Shown: positions 1-9,441, counted from the first letter of the stretch. The stretch: 64,000 bases of DNA from GCA-2683135 sp964507445 (GCA_964507445.1 CAZDQF010000001.1:496001-560000); one strand, 5' to 3'. Numbers and translations are program-made. Notes: generated by a model from the letters alone, not told the origin.

Positions 1-2193
1 ACCCGCAACCTCCCGATCCTCTATCAGAAGTACACCGGCCACGACAACAACCGCGACTTCTACATGGCGACACAGAAGGAGACGGAGGCCCTGTGCCGGG
101 TGTTCTACCACCAGTGGTTCCCACAGATCGTCTTCAACCACCACCAGACCGGGCCGGCGGGCACGGTGATGTTCGCGCCCCCGTTCAGAGGCCCCCACAA
201 CCACAACCTGGACCCGCTGTTGCCGATCATGATCGACCTGGTCGGCGCCGCCATGCACCAGCGCTTCATCGCCGAAGACAAGCCGGGGTCCACCATGCGG
301 AAAGGCGCCAGTTACTCCACGTGGTGGAACGGCGGGCTGCGGACCACGGTCTACTACCACAACATGATCGGCCTGCTCACGGAGACCATCGGCCATCCCA
401 CCCCCATGGAGGTCCCGCTCCGAGTGGATCGGCAGCTGGGCACCGGGGACATGCCGTTCCCCATCGCGCCCCAGAAGTGGCACTTCAGGCAGTCCGTCGA
501 GTACTCCCTCACCGCCAACCGTGCCGTGCTCGACATGGCCTCACGCTATCGCGAGCACCTCCTGTTCAACATCTACCGGATGGGGAAGAACTCCATCGAC
601 AAGGGCAACAAGGACTCGTGGACCGTGCGCCCGGACACCATCGCCGCCGCCAAGGAGCTGCAGGAACAGAACCGCAAGCAGGACGGTGATTCGAACCGCC
701 AGGATGTGTGGGAGACCGTCTTCAGGGACCCCAGGCGGCGAGACCCCAGGGGTTACGTGATCCCCCGCGATCAGGCCGACTTCCCCACCGCCACCAAGTT
801 CGTCAACACCCTCATCAAGCAGGGCATCGCCATCCATCGAGCCACCGACGACTTCGAGATGGACGGGCGGTCGTTCCGAGCGGGCAGCTACGTGGTCAGG
901 TGCGCGCAGGCGTTCCGGCCCCACATCATCGACATGTTCGAGCCTCAGGTGCACCCGGATGACATCCCCTACCCGGGCGGCGCTCCCATCCCACCCTACG
1001 ACAGCGCCGGGTGGACCCTCGCCTACCAGATGGGGGTGAAGTTCCATCGCGTCCTCGACGGCTTCGAAGGCCCCTTCGAACCCGTCAAGGGGTTCGCGGC
1101 TCCGCCGCCGGGGCGGGTCACCGGGGGTGACACCACGACAGGGTTCTTCACCAGCACGTCGGTCAACGACGCCTTCCTGGCGGCCAACCGACTGCTGGAA
1201 CGAGGCGCGCGCGTCTCTCGGATCACGAAGCCGTGCCAGTCCGACGGCGTCCGGTGGCCAGAGGGCTCGTTCTTCGTCCACGCCCGCTCCGGCCTTGGAG
1301 AGGACCTGACCCGCCTGGCCACGGAGCTGGGCCTGGACTTCGCCGGCGCCAGCGCCGCCGTGCCCTCCGACCACCTTGGCCCCATCCGCAGAATGCGCAT
1401 CGGGCTCTGGGACCGCTACGGCGGGTCCATGCCGTCCGGGTGGCTTCGCTGGGTCCTGGAGAGGTTCGAGTTCGACTTCGAACTGGTGTTCGCCCAGGAG
1501 CTGGACGCCGGCGACCTGCGCGAGCGCTTCGACGCCATCGTCTTCGTCGGCGGCGCCATCCCCTCGGCAGATCGGGGAGAAGGTCGTCGCCGTCGCCGTC
1601 GCCGTCGCCGCGGCCCGCCGAACCCCGCCGACATCCCGGAGCAGTATCGTGACCGCCTCGGTCGCGTCACCATCACGAAGACGGTGCCGAAGCTGCGGGA
1701 GTTCTTGAACGACGGGGGCACCATCCTCACCATCGGCAGCTCCACCGCCCTCGCCCGCCACCTCGAGCTGCCCGTGAGGAACGCGCTGCAGCGCATCAAG
1801 GGTGATGGCACGCCGGAGCAGCTGCCCCGAGAGGAGTACTTCGTGCCGGGCTCGGTCCTCAGCATGCGCATGAACCCGTCCCACCCCATCGCCTGGGGCT
1901 CGGACCAAAACCTGGACGTGTACTTCCGCCGAAGCCCTGTCTTCCGGGTGCGCCCGGAGGGCGGCTCGGAGGTGCGCCCCGTTGGCTGGTTCGACTCTCC
2001 CAACCCGCTGCGCAGTGGCTGGGCGTGGGGGCAGCATCACCTGGAAGACGGCGTCGGAATCGTGGAAGCCCGGGTGGGCAAGGGGTCCCTGGTCCTCTAC
2101 GGGCCCGAGGTCACCTTCCGCGCTCAGCCCCACTCCACCTTCAAGCTGATCTTCAACGGCCTGATGCGTCCCGCCGAGCAGCGCGAGCGCTGA
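1..2193 (+). CDS. M14 family zinc carboxypeptidase, C-terminal part (5' truncated by window edge)
   Basis: The frame is open from base 1 and the sequence begins inside the catalytic domain, so the N-terminus and first zinc ligands lie upstream of the window. The segments GHDNNRDFYM (bases 37-66) and NHHQTGP (136-156) are typical of exported M14 carboxypeptidases, the latter carrying a zinc-binding His. The rest matches the long C-terminal extension seen in planctomycete and gemmatimonad M14 proteins, including a glutamine-amidotransferase-like fold starting near MRIGLWDRYGG (about 1393). Residues encoded at 1579-1611 form an arginine run from a GTCGCC repeat. Family role: removal of C-terminal amino acids from peptides, probably in the periplasm or outside the cell. 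It faces the leftward membrane operon with a 13-base gap. Family assignment is firm; the substrate is unknown. Confidence 0.85.
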   Translation, partial: TRNLPILYQKYTGHDNNRDFYMATQKETEALCRVFYHQWFPQIVFNHHQTGPAGTVMFAPPFRGPHNHNLDPLLPIMIDLVGAAMHQRFIAEDKPGSTMRKGASYSTWWNGGLRTTVYYHNMIGLLTETIGHPTPMEVPLRVDRQLGTGDMPFPIAPQKWHFRQSVEYSLTANRAVLDMASRYREHLLFNIYRMGKNSIDKGNKDSWTVRPDTIAAAKELQEQNRKQDGDSNRQDVWETVFRDPRRRDPRGYVIPRDQADFPTATKFVNTLIKQGIAIHRATDDFEMDGRSFRAGSYVVRCAQAFRPHIIDMFEPQVHPDDIPYPGGAPIPPYDSAGWTLAYQMGVKFHRVLDGFEGPFEPVKGFAAPPPGRVTGGDTTTGFFTSTSVNDAFLAANRLLERGARVSRITKPCQSDGVRWPEGSFFVHARSGLGEDLTRLATELGLDFAGASAAVPSDHLGPIRRMRIGLWDRYGGSMPSGWLRWVLERFEFDFELVFAQELDAGDLRERFDAIVFVGGAIPSADRGEGRRRRRRRRRGPPNPADIPEQYRDRLGRVTITKTVPKLREFLNDGGTILTIGSSTALARHLELPVRNALQRIKGDGTPEQLPREEYFVPGSVLSMRMNPSHPIAWGSDQNLDVYFRRSPVFRVRPEGGSEVRPVGWFDSPNPLRSGWAWGQHHLEDGVGIVEARVGKGSLVLYGPEVTFRAQPHSTFKLIFNGLMRPAEQRER
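1583..1610 (+). repeat. (GTCGCC)n microsatellite inside the M14 peptidase gene
   Basis: About four and a half copies of the hexamer GTCGCC encode a run of nine arginines in the C-terminal domain, followed by GPPNPADIP. The tract keeps the frame and probably forms a basic, disordered loop. Hexamer repeats change length without shifting frame. Confidence 0.8.
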
Positions 2194-2206
2194 GCCCGCC
2201 CCCTGA

Positions 2207-3841
2207 TCACCGGCCGTAGGCCTTCAGGAACCGCTCGAGGAAGCGCGAGAACGGGAACGAGCTGCCGTCCGGTGACGGCACCATCCCGGGGTTCAACTCC
2301 CAACCGTCCAGACGATCCAGGATGTCCTTCCGGTTGGCGATCATGTGAATCGGCACGTCCTTCGGGTCCTGCCCCTGCGGCGAGCGCAAGCCCATGTGCG
2401 GTGGCTGGTGATCCCCCACGACGATCACCAGGGACGGTCGGGAGAGCTCCGCCGCGAACCGGACCATGCACCGCAGCCCGTAGTCCACGGAGAGCTTGTA
2501 TGCCTCCAGCACGTCCGGGTGTTCCCGGAAGTTCAACCACGAGATGTCGAACATACGTGCCGGTTCACGGGCGAACGCATCCGGCTCCGCCGCGGCGGAC
2601 CAATCCTCGATCCACGGGGGCAGGAGGCTGTAGGGGCTGTGAGTCGTGACCGACACGTACTGCATGAACACCGGGTGGTTCGTGACCTGGAGCACGTCTC
2701 GCAGGATCTTCGCCAACGCGTACTGATCCGGCATGATCCCCCAGTGGTACTTCAGCCCCTGGTACTCGAAGTCCTCGGCGATGACCTCATGGTCGAAGCC
2801 GTAGAAGCGGTTTCCCTCGGGCCACGACTCCTGCATGATCGGGTGGACGCTGAAGGTGACGTGGCCTGCGTCCTGGAAGTACTTCGGGAGCGGCTTCAGG
2901 AAGCTCTTCAACATCAGATCCCAGTAGCGGCGGGACTCCACCTGCACCCCGGACATGAGCTCCGCGTGGGCCAACGAGGACCCCCCTCCCATGACCGACG
3001 GGCGCGCGTAGCCCGACCGGGCGTGCAGCCCGGCCGCCTCGCTCTCCTGATCCAGGTCCCTCAACCACTGGAGGTCATCTCCCGGCAGCTGCAGCGCGAT
3101 GCGTCCGTAGGACTCGATGAACATGAGGTGCACGTCCACGTGCTTCAGTCGGTCCACGTTGCCCGGGGTCTCCGCGATCCGGACGTCTGCTCTCGACAGT
3201 CTCCCCCGCCACTCGGAGCGGAACCTCCACAAACGTGTCCGCAGGGCGTCGCCACTCTGGGCCATGGCGTCCGACCACATGCCGACGCCCATGACACGAC
3301 CGTGGGGCTTCCTCGCTGGGGTCCCCTCGGCCCAGCTGGCCAGCACCACGAGCTGTATGGACAGCAGCCCCGCGACGGCCCCGCGACGACGCTCGATACG
3401 CGTGACGGCTCGCACCACCAAGAACAGGAAGGCATGGACCGCCAGGGCGGCCAACCCGCACCCCACATAGGCCAGGACGACCTGGGTCTCGGAGAGGTCC
3501 TTGGTGAGGATGTGCTGCAGGCCCGGCAGCAGCAGCGCGTCGTTGTACAGGTCCAGGTCCTTGCCCCAGAACGCCGGCACCACGCTCCAGCCGATCCGAT
3601 AGGCCGGGACAAACATGAAGCAGAGGGTCACCAGGTGGCCCCACCACGAACGCCATCCCCACAACAGCCCGCACAGCCAACCGAGGCCGAGACAGAGCGC
3701 CAGATCCGGCGAGACGGTCAGGAGGTGCTCCGACCATAGGCCCTCCTCCCACGGGAACGGCAGCGATGTCCAGCAGTGGAGGACGACCAGACCCAGCAGG
3801 ATCGAGGCCCAGCGAGGCAGCGATGAAGACAACCGCCTCAT
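2207..3841 (-). CDS. Membrane-anchored LtaS/sulfatase-fold phosphotransferase or hydrolase
   Basis: 544 residues. The first ~170 residues are a polytopic membrane region. The rest is an alkaline-phosphatase-superfamily (Sulfatase, LtaS/MdoB-like) domain: LMFIESYGR supplies the metal-binding Glu, GGGSSLAHAEL stands where LtaS carries its nucleophilic Thr (here Ser), and VVGDHQPPH supplies the Asp-His metal pair. Family members move phosphoglycerol or phosphoethanolamine from lipids onto glycans, or hydrolyse esters, on the outer face of the cytoplasmic membrane. It is the last gene of a six-gene leftward chain and its start overlaps the previous stop as ATGA (3838-3841). With a CDP-alcohol phosphatidyltransferase in the same chain, transfer of a phospho-alcohol head group is a reasonable inference. 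The exact reaction is not known. Confidence 0.75.
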   Translation of the reverse strand: MRRLSSSLPRWASILLGLVVLHCWTSLPFPWEEGLWSEHLLTVSPDLALCLGLGWLCGLLWGWRSWWGHLVTLCFMFVPAYRIGWSVVPAFWGKDLDLYNDALLLPGLQHILTKDLSETQVVLAYVGCGLAALAVHAFLFLVVRAVTRIERRRGAVAGLLSIQLVVLASWAEGTPARKPHGRVMGVGMWSDAMAQSGDALRTRLWRFRSEWRGRLSRADVRIAETPGNVDRLKHVDVHLMFIESYGRIALQLPGDDLQWLRDLDQESEAAGLHARSGYARPSVMGGGSSLAHAELMSGVQVESRRYWDLMLKSFLKPLPKYFQDAGHVTFSVHPIMQESWPEGNRFYGFDHEVIAEDFEYQGLKYHWGIMPDQYALAKILRDVLQVTNHPVFMQYVSVTTHSPYSLLPPWIEDWSAAAEPDAFAREPARMFDISWLNFREHPDVLEAYKLSVDYGLRCMVRFAAELSRPSLVIVVGDHQPPHMGLRSPQGQDPKDVPIHMIANRKDILDRLDGWELNPGMVPSPDGSSFPFSRFLERFLKAYGR

Positions 3842-5472
3842 GGGAGCACCACCTTCAACGACGAATCAGCCGCGACCTCCAGGTGACCATCCAGAGGAGT
3901 CACCGACCGAGAGTCGAGCTCCAGCGCGTAGGCCCTCACCGAGGCGCCGGGTGGCAGGTCCGGCAACGTCCACAGCCAGGCCTCTCCCTCATCTGTGGTC
4001 CTCCACCAGATCGCCATCCCGAGGAATTTGCCCGGCTCCAGCGGGGGACCATCGCCGACGAACACCACCGCATCGGGCCCGAGGTCTCCCCAGGCAGACC
4101 GGACTGACACCTCCAGGCACCCCTCCTCAGGGTGCAACCTGCGCACCTCTCCTGGATGGGCTCCCCACGGTTTGTATTCCTCCAGGAAGACCGGTGGCTC
4201 CTGGTTCCACTCTGCCTTTCCCTTGACCTTCATGCGCTCCCGGTCCCCGACCGTGGCGAAGAGCTTCAGGTCCCCGGTCCCGATGAGCCCCAGATCCGCC
4301 CTGGAGCCGAACACCAACCGAGCCTGAGCGCGGGAGATCGCCTGCGTCCGGTCCTTGAGGAAGTTGAACCCCGGGACCCATGAGCCCATCACCACCAGCG
4401 CCGTCAACGCCAGGGCAGCGACACGCACACGATCCGGGACCCTGATGGTGACACTGAGGAGGAAGAGCACCGCCACGGGGAACAGCATGACCGCAGGGTG
4501 GAGCTGGCGCAGGAGACCGAGCATCTCAGGGTCCCGGCCCACCCGGCTCACGGCCTGGGCACCGCAGAGCCCTCCGAAGATGGCCACGGCGAGCCAACCA
4601 ACGGCGGGCGCGCGACGAGCCGGGACCTGCCGCAACAGACTCAGGGCTCCCCACAGCAGGCAGGCCAGGAGCACGATGCCTGCGTAGCCAGGCCCCTTGT
4701 CGAGAAATCGAGGGCCGATCGCCGGCAGTTGAACGGACAGGTAGGACAGCAGCTTCCAGGACGCCGGGTCCAAGAGGTCGAACATCCGACCCTCTCCGCT
4801 CTCGAACCGGCTGACATAGGTCAGGCAATTGCCGAGGAAGACCCAGGCCGCCACCGTCGGCGCTACCGCTTGTCCGCGGCGCTTCAGCCCATTCACCAGG
4901 GCAGGCAGGACGGCGATCCAACACCACACCCCTGTCTCATCGACAAAGATGGACAACATGCAGAGGGCGCCGGACGCCAGGACGCGCCACCGGGACCGCC
5001 CCTCACCACCGAGCAGGACCAGGGACCACGTCAGCGCAAGGACCGGGACGAAGATCCGCCACCGATCACCCAACACCCAGCTCGGCCCCAGGGTGGGCGT
5101 GAACACCGCGAACGACAGGACCACCGCGCTCCAGATCCGCGCCGCACCGGCAGCACAGGAGCGCGCCGAGAGCCGCAGCAGGCCCAGCAGCGTCAACATC
5201 GCCAATCCGAAGGTGAGGAACACACCGTGGCTCGGCTGGAACCACGACTGATCCAACGCGGACAACCGGGCCCAACGAAACAGGAACAACCCCGGCGCGT
5301 CCTCGAATGAGTAGGCATCTCGAGGCATCACGGCCAACGGCCCGCTGCCGGCGTCCCGACGCCAGGACCAGGGCTCCGGTGCGTCACTCGCCCAGGACAG
5401 GACCCACAGGAGGCAGAGCAACGGCGGGAGCACCACCAGCCCACGAAGCCCGATCAAGGACCACGTCCTCAC
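3838..5472 (-). CDS. Polytopic membrane protein with C-terminal soluble domain
   Basis: 544 residues from a GTG start that overlaps the upstream methyltransferase stop as GTGA (5469-5472); a TTG 21 bases earlier is possible but less likely. About ten hydrophobic segments fill residues 10-390, followed by a ~150-residue soluble tail ending in VTPLDGHLEVAADSSL. The layout resembles membrane glycosyltransferase (GT-C-like) or O-antigen polymerase-like proteins, but I see no diagnostic catalytic motif. It is translationally coupled to both neighbours (ATGA with the LtaS-like gene), so it probably works in the same envelope lipid or glycan pathway. Function unknown. Confidence 0.7.
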   Translation of the reverse strand: MRTWSLIGLRGLVVLPPLLCLLWVLSWASDAPEPWSWRRDAGSGPLAVMPRDAYSFEDAPGLFLFRWARLSALDQSWFQPSHGVFLTFGLAMLTLLGLLRLSARSCAAGAARIWSAVVLSFAVFTPTLGPSWVLGDRWRIFVPVLALTWSLVLLGGEGRSRWRVLASGALCMLSIFVDETGVWCWIAVLPALVNGLKRRGQAVAPTVAAWVFLGNCLTYVSRFESGEGRMFDLLDPASWKLLSYLSVQLPAIGPRFLDKGPGYAGIVLLACLLWGALSLLRQVPARRAPAVGWLAVAIFGGLCGAQAVSRVGRDPEMLGLLRQLHPAVMLFPVAVLFLLSVTIRVPDRVRVAALALTALVVMGSWVPGFNFLKDRTQAISRAQARLVFGSRADLGLIGTGDLKLFATVGDRERMKVKGKAEWNQEPPVFLEEYKPWGAHPGEVRRLHPEEGCLEVSVRSAWGDLGPDAVVFVGDGPPLEPGKFLGMAIWWRTTDEGEAWLWTLPDLPPGASVRAYALELDSRSVTPLDGHLEVAADSSLKVVLP

Positions 5473-6278
5473 GCGCCCGACTCCCTGACGCAAGACAGCA
5501 CCCGGTATCGCATCCGCCCTTCGCCGTAGAGCCGCTCGAGGGCGATCCCGCCCAGGAACGCGTCGCAGATGTTGCGGGATCTCGACGTGGGCAGGACGCC
5601 CCGCAGCATCCGGAGCATCCGATATCGCAGGTCACCTCTCCCCGGTCCCGCCGCCGCCGGCACGTACGGAGTCAGGTCATGGGTCTCGCTCAGCCGCCAG
5701 CCAGCCGCTGCCAGGGCGCGGTCCCAGTCCTCGTCGCACCACAACCGCTCCGTGTACCAACGACGTCGCAGCTCCTTGCCGAAGTCCGAGTCTCCCACCG
5801 ACGGGTCCGAAGCCACGTCCTCCAGGGCGATGAGGCGTCCTCCGACGGGGACCACCTCCGCCACCGCTCGCAGGGTTGATGCGAGGTCCGGCGCGTGGCA
5901 GAGGCACTCGATGCCCACGGCGACGTCGAACGGGCCGCCGGGCGGTCGGTCGTAGTCGCCAACGACCACGGACAGGGAGTCCTGATATCCCAGCCGCCGG
6001 ATCTCCTCGGTGGCGCACCTGGCCTGGAACCCAGACAACGTGATACCCGTGCCGTTGATCCCTCGTACCCTGCGCCAGGCCATGAGGGTCGCTCCGAAAC
6101 CGCAGCCCACATCCAGCACATGCTCCTCGTCGCTGACGCCGGACAGCTCCAGCAGCCAGGCGTCCACGTCGTCGAACGTCTCCGTGGGCAGCAGCCGCTT
6201 GCGCATCACGAGTCCGGCACGATGACGCCGGCGCCATTGCCACTGCGCCAAGTCGTCGTACAGGGAGGTGAGCGTCAT
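5469..6278 (-). CDS. Class I SAM-dependent methyltransferase
   Basis: 269 residues. Motif I reads HVLDVGCGFGATL near residue 73, followed by a second acidic strand and the region GPFDVAVGIECLCHAPD (motif II/post I), as in UbiE/UbiG and small-molecule C- or O-methyltransferases. The start is the ATG at 6278, which overlaps the next methyltransferase stop as ATGA; the frame is open 141 bases further upstream but that part lies inside the neighbour. No membrane segment is visible, so it is probably cytoplasmic. It shares a chain with a second SAM methyltransferase and a membrane ICMT-type methyltransferase, giving three methylation steps in one operon. The substrate cannot be read from sequence. 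Confidence 0.8.
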   Translation of the reverse strand: MTLTSLYDDLAQWQWRRRHRAGLVMRKRLLPTETFDDVDAWLLELSGVSDEEHVLDVGCGFGATLMAWRRVRGINGTGITLSGFQARCATEEIRRLGYQDSLSVVVGDYDRPPGGPFDVAVGIECLCHAPDLASTLRAVAEVVPVGGRLIALEDVASDPSVGDSDFGKELRRRWYTERLWCDEDWDRALAAAGWRLSETHDLTPYVPAAAGPGRGDLRYRMLRMLRGVLPTSRSRNICDAFLGGIALERLYGEGRMRYRVLSCVRESGA

Positions 6279-6997
6279 GGCTTCGGCGCTTTGTCGAGGA
6301 TGAACACGAACTCGTTGGCCCAATCGAGCGGCAGCAACGACCGCACCACGGGCTCCTTCTTTGTCGGGTCCGGATCCCGGCGGCCACGGAGCAGCCAACG
6401 GAGCCGTTGTCGGCCCCACTGATCAGGGTGGACCTCACTCACCGTCAGTCCGTGTCGTCCGAACAGGGACGACCAGCCGTCCAGGGTCAGGGCGTCCTGG
6501 TGTCCGTCATGGTTCTGTCTGCCCAGGAACTGCCGATAGACCCGCCACGACAGGGTCCGCGCGTTGCGTCCGAACACACAGAGGCGAGCCCTGGGAGCAG
6601 AGACCCTGACGAACTCCGACAGCGCTTGATCCCTGTCCAGGAAACGCTCGATGGCGCCGACGCAGGTGACCGCATCGAACGAACCGTCGCTGAACGGCAG
6701 TTGCTGCGCGTTGGCCCGCAGCACCGGGACCTGAGGCAGGTACTGGCGCTCGATCCGTAGCGCCTGCTGTGAGAGGTCGACTCCGCACGCGCTCAGCCCC
6801 CGAGCATCGGCTGCTCGCAACAGGTGCCCGGGGCCGCAAGCCACGTCCAGCAACCGGGACCCGGGCTCCATGTTCAGCAGCTGTACGAAGATCGGGTAGG
6901 CGGCGTATGGCCGCAGATAGCCGAGGCCTTCCTCCGCGTAGGTCCGGTCAAACCAGTTCGCAACTCCGGCCTGTGAAGCATCTCGTGTCGCAGTCAT
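6275..6997 (-). CDS. Class I SAM-dependent methyltransferase (Methyltransf_11 type)
   Basis: 240 residues. Motif I is LLDVACGPGHLLRAA near residue 50, followed by the acidic GVDLSQQAL and FSDGSFDAVTCVGAIERF, the classic Methyltransf_11 pattern. The C-terminal part has a basic patch (RRWLLRGRRDPDPTKKE segment). The start overlaps the ICMT-like gene as ATGA (6994-6997) and its stop overlaps the next methyltransferase the same way. It is not closely similar to its methyltransferase neighbour, so it probably acts on a different position or intermediate of the same product. Substrate unknown. Confidence 0.8.
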   Translation of the reverse strand: MTATRDASQAGVANWFDRTYAEEGLGYLRPYAAYPIFVQLLNMEPGSRLLDVACGPGHLLRAADARGLSACGVDLSQQALRIERQYLPQVPVLRANAQQLPFSDGSFDAVTCVGAIERFLDRDQALSEFVRVSAPRARLCVFGRNARTLSWRVYRQFLGRQNHDGHQDALTLDGWSSLFGRHGLTVSEVHPDQWGRQRLRWLLRGRRDPDPTKKEPVVRSLLPLDWANEFVFILDKAPKP

Positions 6998-7635
6998 CGC
7001 AGCCTCAGGAAACGTGGGACGCTCGCAAGATAGTCATCGTACTCAGGCCCGACCTTGAGCCGCAGGAACCCCTCCTCCATGCGCACCCGTCGGCCCATGT
7101 TCCAGACATAGAGGAAGAACCCGGCTACCAGCGCCAGGCACGGCGTCATCATGGTCGCCCCGACATAGGAACCGTACATGCCGACGAGCCCCGGGTTCCG
7201 GGACCAGCCGAACAACCCCGAGTTGCGCAGCGGATCGGAGCGGGTGGCGCGGCGGATCTGGATGGCGGACGCCACGGTGAGGCCTCTGCCGGCGACCACC
7301 AGGAGCGCGCCGGACCAGCGCCACACGGCCTCCGCGGGCAACGAGAACGGCGCCAGGTACTCTCTGACACCGGGGACAAACACCGCCACTGGCGGCACCA
7401 TGAAGCACACCACCCCGATCCCGGTGGGCAACAGGTACGCCGCCACCTTCATCAGGGGGCCGCGAGCACGAGCCTGACCGAGCGGCTCCTCACAGGAGAC
7501 CCCGTCCTGTCGCGAAACACCGGTGAACAGCTGAAGCGTCGACGCCTCACTGGGGACACTGAACACCAACAGATCGAGGACTAGGGAGGCGTACCCGAGG
7601 AGCAGCAGGATGGCCGGGAGATCCAGATCGCCCAT
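6994..7635 (-). CDS. Isoprenylcysteine carboxyl methyltransferase (ICMT)/PEMT-like membrane methyltransferase
   Basis: 213 residues from the ATG at 7635, which shares one base with the previous stop (TGATG). There are four or five hydrophobic segments. The C-terminal half has the ICMT/PEMT signature: DPLRNSGLFGWSRNPGLVGMYG, then a membrane helix and an EEGFLRLKVGPEYDDY-like tail that in this family binds SAM at the membrane face. Members methylate isoprenylcysteine in eukaryotes; bacterial ones are mostly uncharacterised and include phospholipid N-methyltransferase-like enzymes. Directly downstream of a CDP-alcohol phosphatidyltransferase, methylation of a lipid head group is plausible but inferred. 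Confidence 0.75.
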   Translation of the reverse strand: MGDLDLPAILLLLGYASLVLDLLVFSVPSEASTLQLFTGVSRQDGVSCEEPLGQARARGPLMKVAAYLLPTGIGVVCFMVPPVAVFVPGVREYLAPFSLPAEAVWRWSGALLVVAGRGLTVASAIQIRRATRSDPLRNSGLFGWSRNPGLVGMYGSYVGATMMTPCLALVAGFFLYVWNMGRRVRMEEGFLRLKVGPEYDDYLASVPRFLRLR

Positions 7636-8363
7636 CACGCAGACTCCCAACGACGCCCGTGGCGAGCGAGGATCGCCGCGGCATCCACGGAGAAGGAGCA
7701 TCCGAGGGCGCAGACGGCCACCAGGCCGACCACCCATCGCACGGACTCCGGCGTCAACGGGAACAGGATCAGCAGCAGGGACACGACCGTCAGCAGGCAG
7801 ACCAGCTTGGCCCGGCGGTTGCCTCCATCCGGGTTCGGATCAGCCTCCACCAGTCCGAACGGCGCCAGGACCACCACGTACAGATAGCGATAGGCCGGCA
7901 GCAGGAGGACCCACGGGCCCACCAGTCCGTGGACGGTAGCGGTGGCCGACATGAACAGCACCGCGAACTGGTCCGCCTCCATGTCGAGCACGGCCCCGGC
8001 CGATGTCGCCCCCCAACGACGGGCCACCCAACCGTCCACCAGATCCAACAACCCGACACCGACGAATCCGCAAGAAACCAACCAGTTCAACTCCGGTTGG
8101 AGACCGGAGATCATCACGAGAACGCCAGCGGCGACACAACGGCACACGGTGATGGCATCGGCGGCCGTGCGCAGCCCTAGTTTCTTAAGAAGTAGCGCAA
8201 AGGAAATCAGCCCCAACGATCCGACAGCAAGCAGGAGCATTTCGTTAGAGTCGGTGGGCCAGGCCGCGACGGCCAGAAGGCACGGAAACCACACCGCGAC
8301 CTGGATATAGAGCCAGACGCGTGGTGTACAATCACGGTGGGCGTGGGGAGATTTCCGGTTCAT
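7635..8363 (-). CDS. CDP-alcohol phosphatidyltransferase family protein
   Basis: 242 residues with six or so membrane segments. The family motif DxxDGxxAR...GxxxDxxxD is present as DLVDGWVARRWG followed by SAGAVLDMEAD, except that the spacing between AR and G is seven residues instead of the usual eight. Members move a phosphatidyl group from a CDP-activated lipid to an alcohol (glycerol-phosphate, inositol, serine, choline) at the cytoplasmic membrane. I chose ATG 8363; a TTG nine bases upstream is also possible. It opens the six-gene leftward chain and is divergent from the RibD-like gene across an 88-base gap that should hold both promoters. The alcohol acceptor is unknown. Confidence 0.85.
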   Translation of the reverse strand: MNRKSPHAHRDCTPRVWLYIQVAVWFPCLLAVAAWPTDSNEMLLLAVGSLGLISFALLLKKLGLRTAADAITVCRCVAAGVLVMISGLQPELNWLVSCGFVGVGLLDLVDGWVARRWGATSAGAVLDMEADQFAVLFMSATATVHGLVGPWVLLLPAYRYLYVVVLAPFGLVEADPNPDGGNRRAKLVCLLTVVSLLLILFPLTPESVRWVVGLVAVCALGCSFSVDAAAILARHGRRWESA

Positions 8364-8451
8364 GAGGGACAACGGGCGCTGCAGGTCAGTCTACCAGCCC
8401 AATTGCCCTTGAGACGCGGTCATCTTCCTGGTGGAAATGTAGTTAACCGTC

Positions 8452-9441
8452 ATGTCTCAACTCCGCGTGGAACGCGACAACCCCTCCCTCTGGGGTGCTC
8501 TGCTGTCACTCAATGAGCGCCTGCGGACAGCGACCGACTGCCAGCAGCCCGTCTCGCTCCTGCGACGGTCCGGGCAGTGGAGCGTGCACGACAACGGGGT
8601 GACCCCCGGGACCTCCGATGCCCTGGTCCCGATCCACTTCGGTCAGGCGGACCTCGACCCCGTCATGCCCGCCCTCGACCAGGTGGACGGCCTTGACCTG
8701 CCCACACAGAGCTTCCTCCGCCTGTACCTCCCCATGATCCTGGGGATGGAAGCGGCCCACCGCAACAAGCGGACCTTCGTCACGGGGCACATCGCCCAGA
8801 CCATCGACGGCCGGATCGCCTGCGAGTCGGGACACAGCCAGTGGATCAGCAACGAGGCGAACCTGCACCACGCTCACCGCCTGCGCGCGCTCCATGATGC
8901 GTGTCTCGTTGGCGGCGCGACCGTCCGCAACGACAATCCTCGCCTGACCGTTCGGCATGTGGAAGGAAAGGACCCTCAGCGGGTCATCGTCAGCGGCAGC
9001 GGCAGAGCCCTCAGCAGCGCCGAACCCCTGCTGGTGGCCACGCCGCCGGGCTGCATCCTGGTACACGGAGAGTCCTCTCGGGACGACCTGCCTCCCATGC
9101 CGGAAGACGTGGAGACCTGGGCCCTACCGGACAAGAACGGTTCCCTCGACCTCGCCGTCCTCTGCGATCTCCTTTACGGCCGCGGCATCCGGTCCGTGTT
9201 CGTGGAGGGCGGGGGCACCACGCTCTCGCAGCTGCTCCAGGCCTCGCGCCTGGACATCCTCCACGTCCACATCGCGCCGCGCATCCTGGGCTCGGGGACG
9301 CCGGCGTTCCGGCTCCCGGAGGTGGACAGCATCTCCGCCTCCACCGCTATCGAGATGACCCACTTCGACCTGGACGGCGAGGTCCTGCTGGAGTGCCGCA
9401 CGGCGCGACTGGCTTCGCCGCTCCCGAGCCCCGCTCCGTGA
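8452..9441 (+). CDS. RibD C-terminal-type reductase (dihydrofolate-reductase fold) with N-terminal extension
   Basis: 329 residues. Residues ~108-315 match the RibD_C domain: HIAQTIDGRIACESGHSQWIS, the NADPH-site-like LVGGATVRNDNPRLTVR, and FVEGGGTTLSQLL near the end. The first ~105 residues are an extension without a recognisable family, and there is no deaminase (CMP/dCMP) domain. Stand-alone RibD_C proteins reduce the ribosyl chain of a pyrimidine intermediate in riboflavin synthesis or reduce pterins. It begins a four-gene rightward run and overlaps the next start as GTGA (9438-9441). Beside a PTPS-fold protein, a pterin or flavin-like substrate is the natural inference. Confidence 0.8.
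   Translation: MSQLRVERDNPSLWGALLSLNERLRTATDCQQPVSLLRRSGQWSVHDNGVTPGTSDALVPIHFGQADLDPVMPALDQVDGLDLPTQSFLRLYLPMILGMEAAHRNKRTFVTGHIAQTIDGRIACESGHSQWISNEANLHHAHRLRALHDACLVGGATVRNDNPRLTVRHVEGKDPQRVIVSGSGRALSSAEPLLVATPPGCILVHGESSRDDLPPMPEDVETWALPDKNGSLDLAVLCDLLYGRGIRSVFVEGGGTTLSQLLQASRLDILHVHIAPRILGSGTPAFRLPEVDSISASTAIEMTHFDLDGEVLLECRTARLASPLPSPAP

Noticed and set aside
1583..1610. Short repeat as a CRISPR-like array
   Set aside because: There are no spacers, the unit is six bases and it lies in frame inside a gene.
541..2133. A 530-codon open frame on the minus strand across the M14 peptidase gene
   Set aside because: Antisense frames stay open in GC-rich coding DNA; it has no ribosome site and a low-complexity, Arg/Gly/Pro/His-rich composition.
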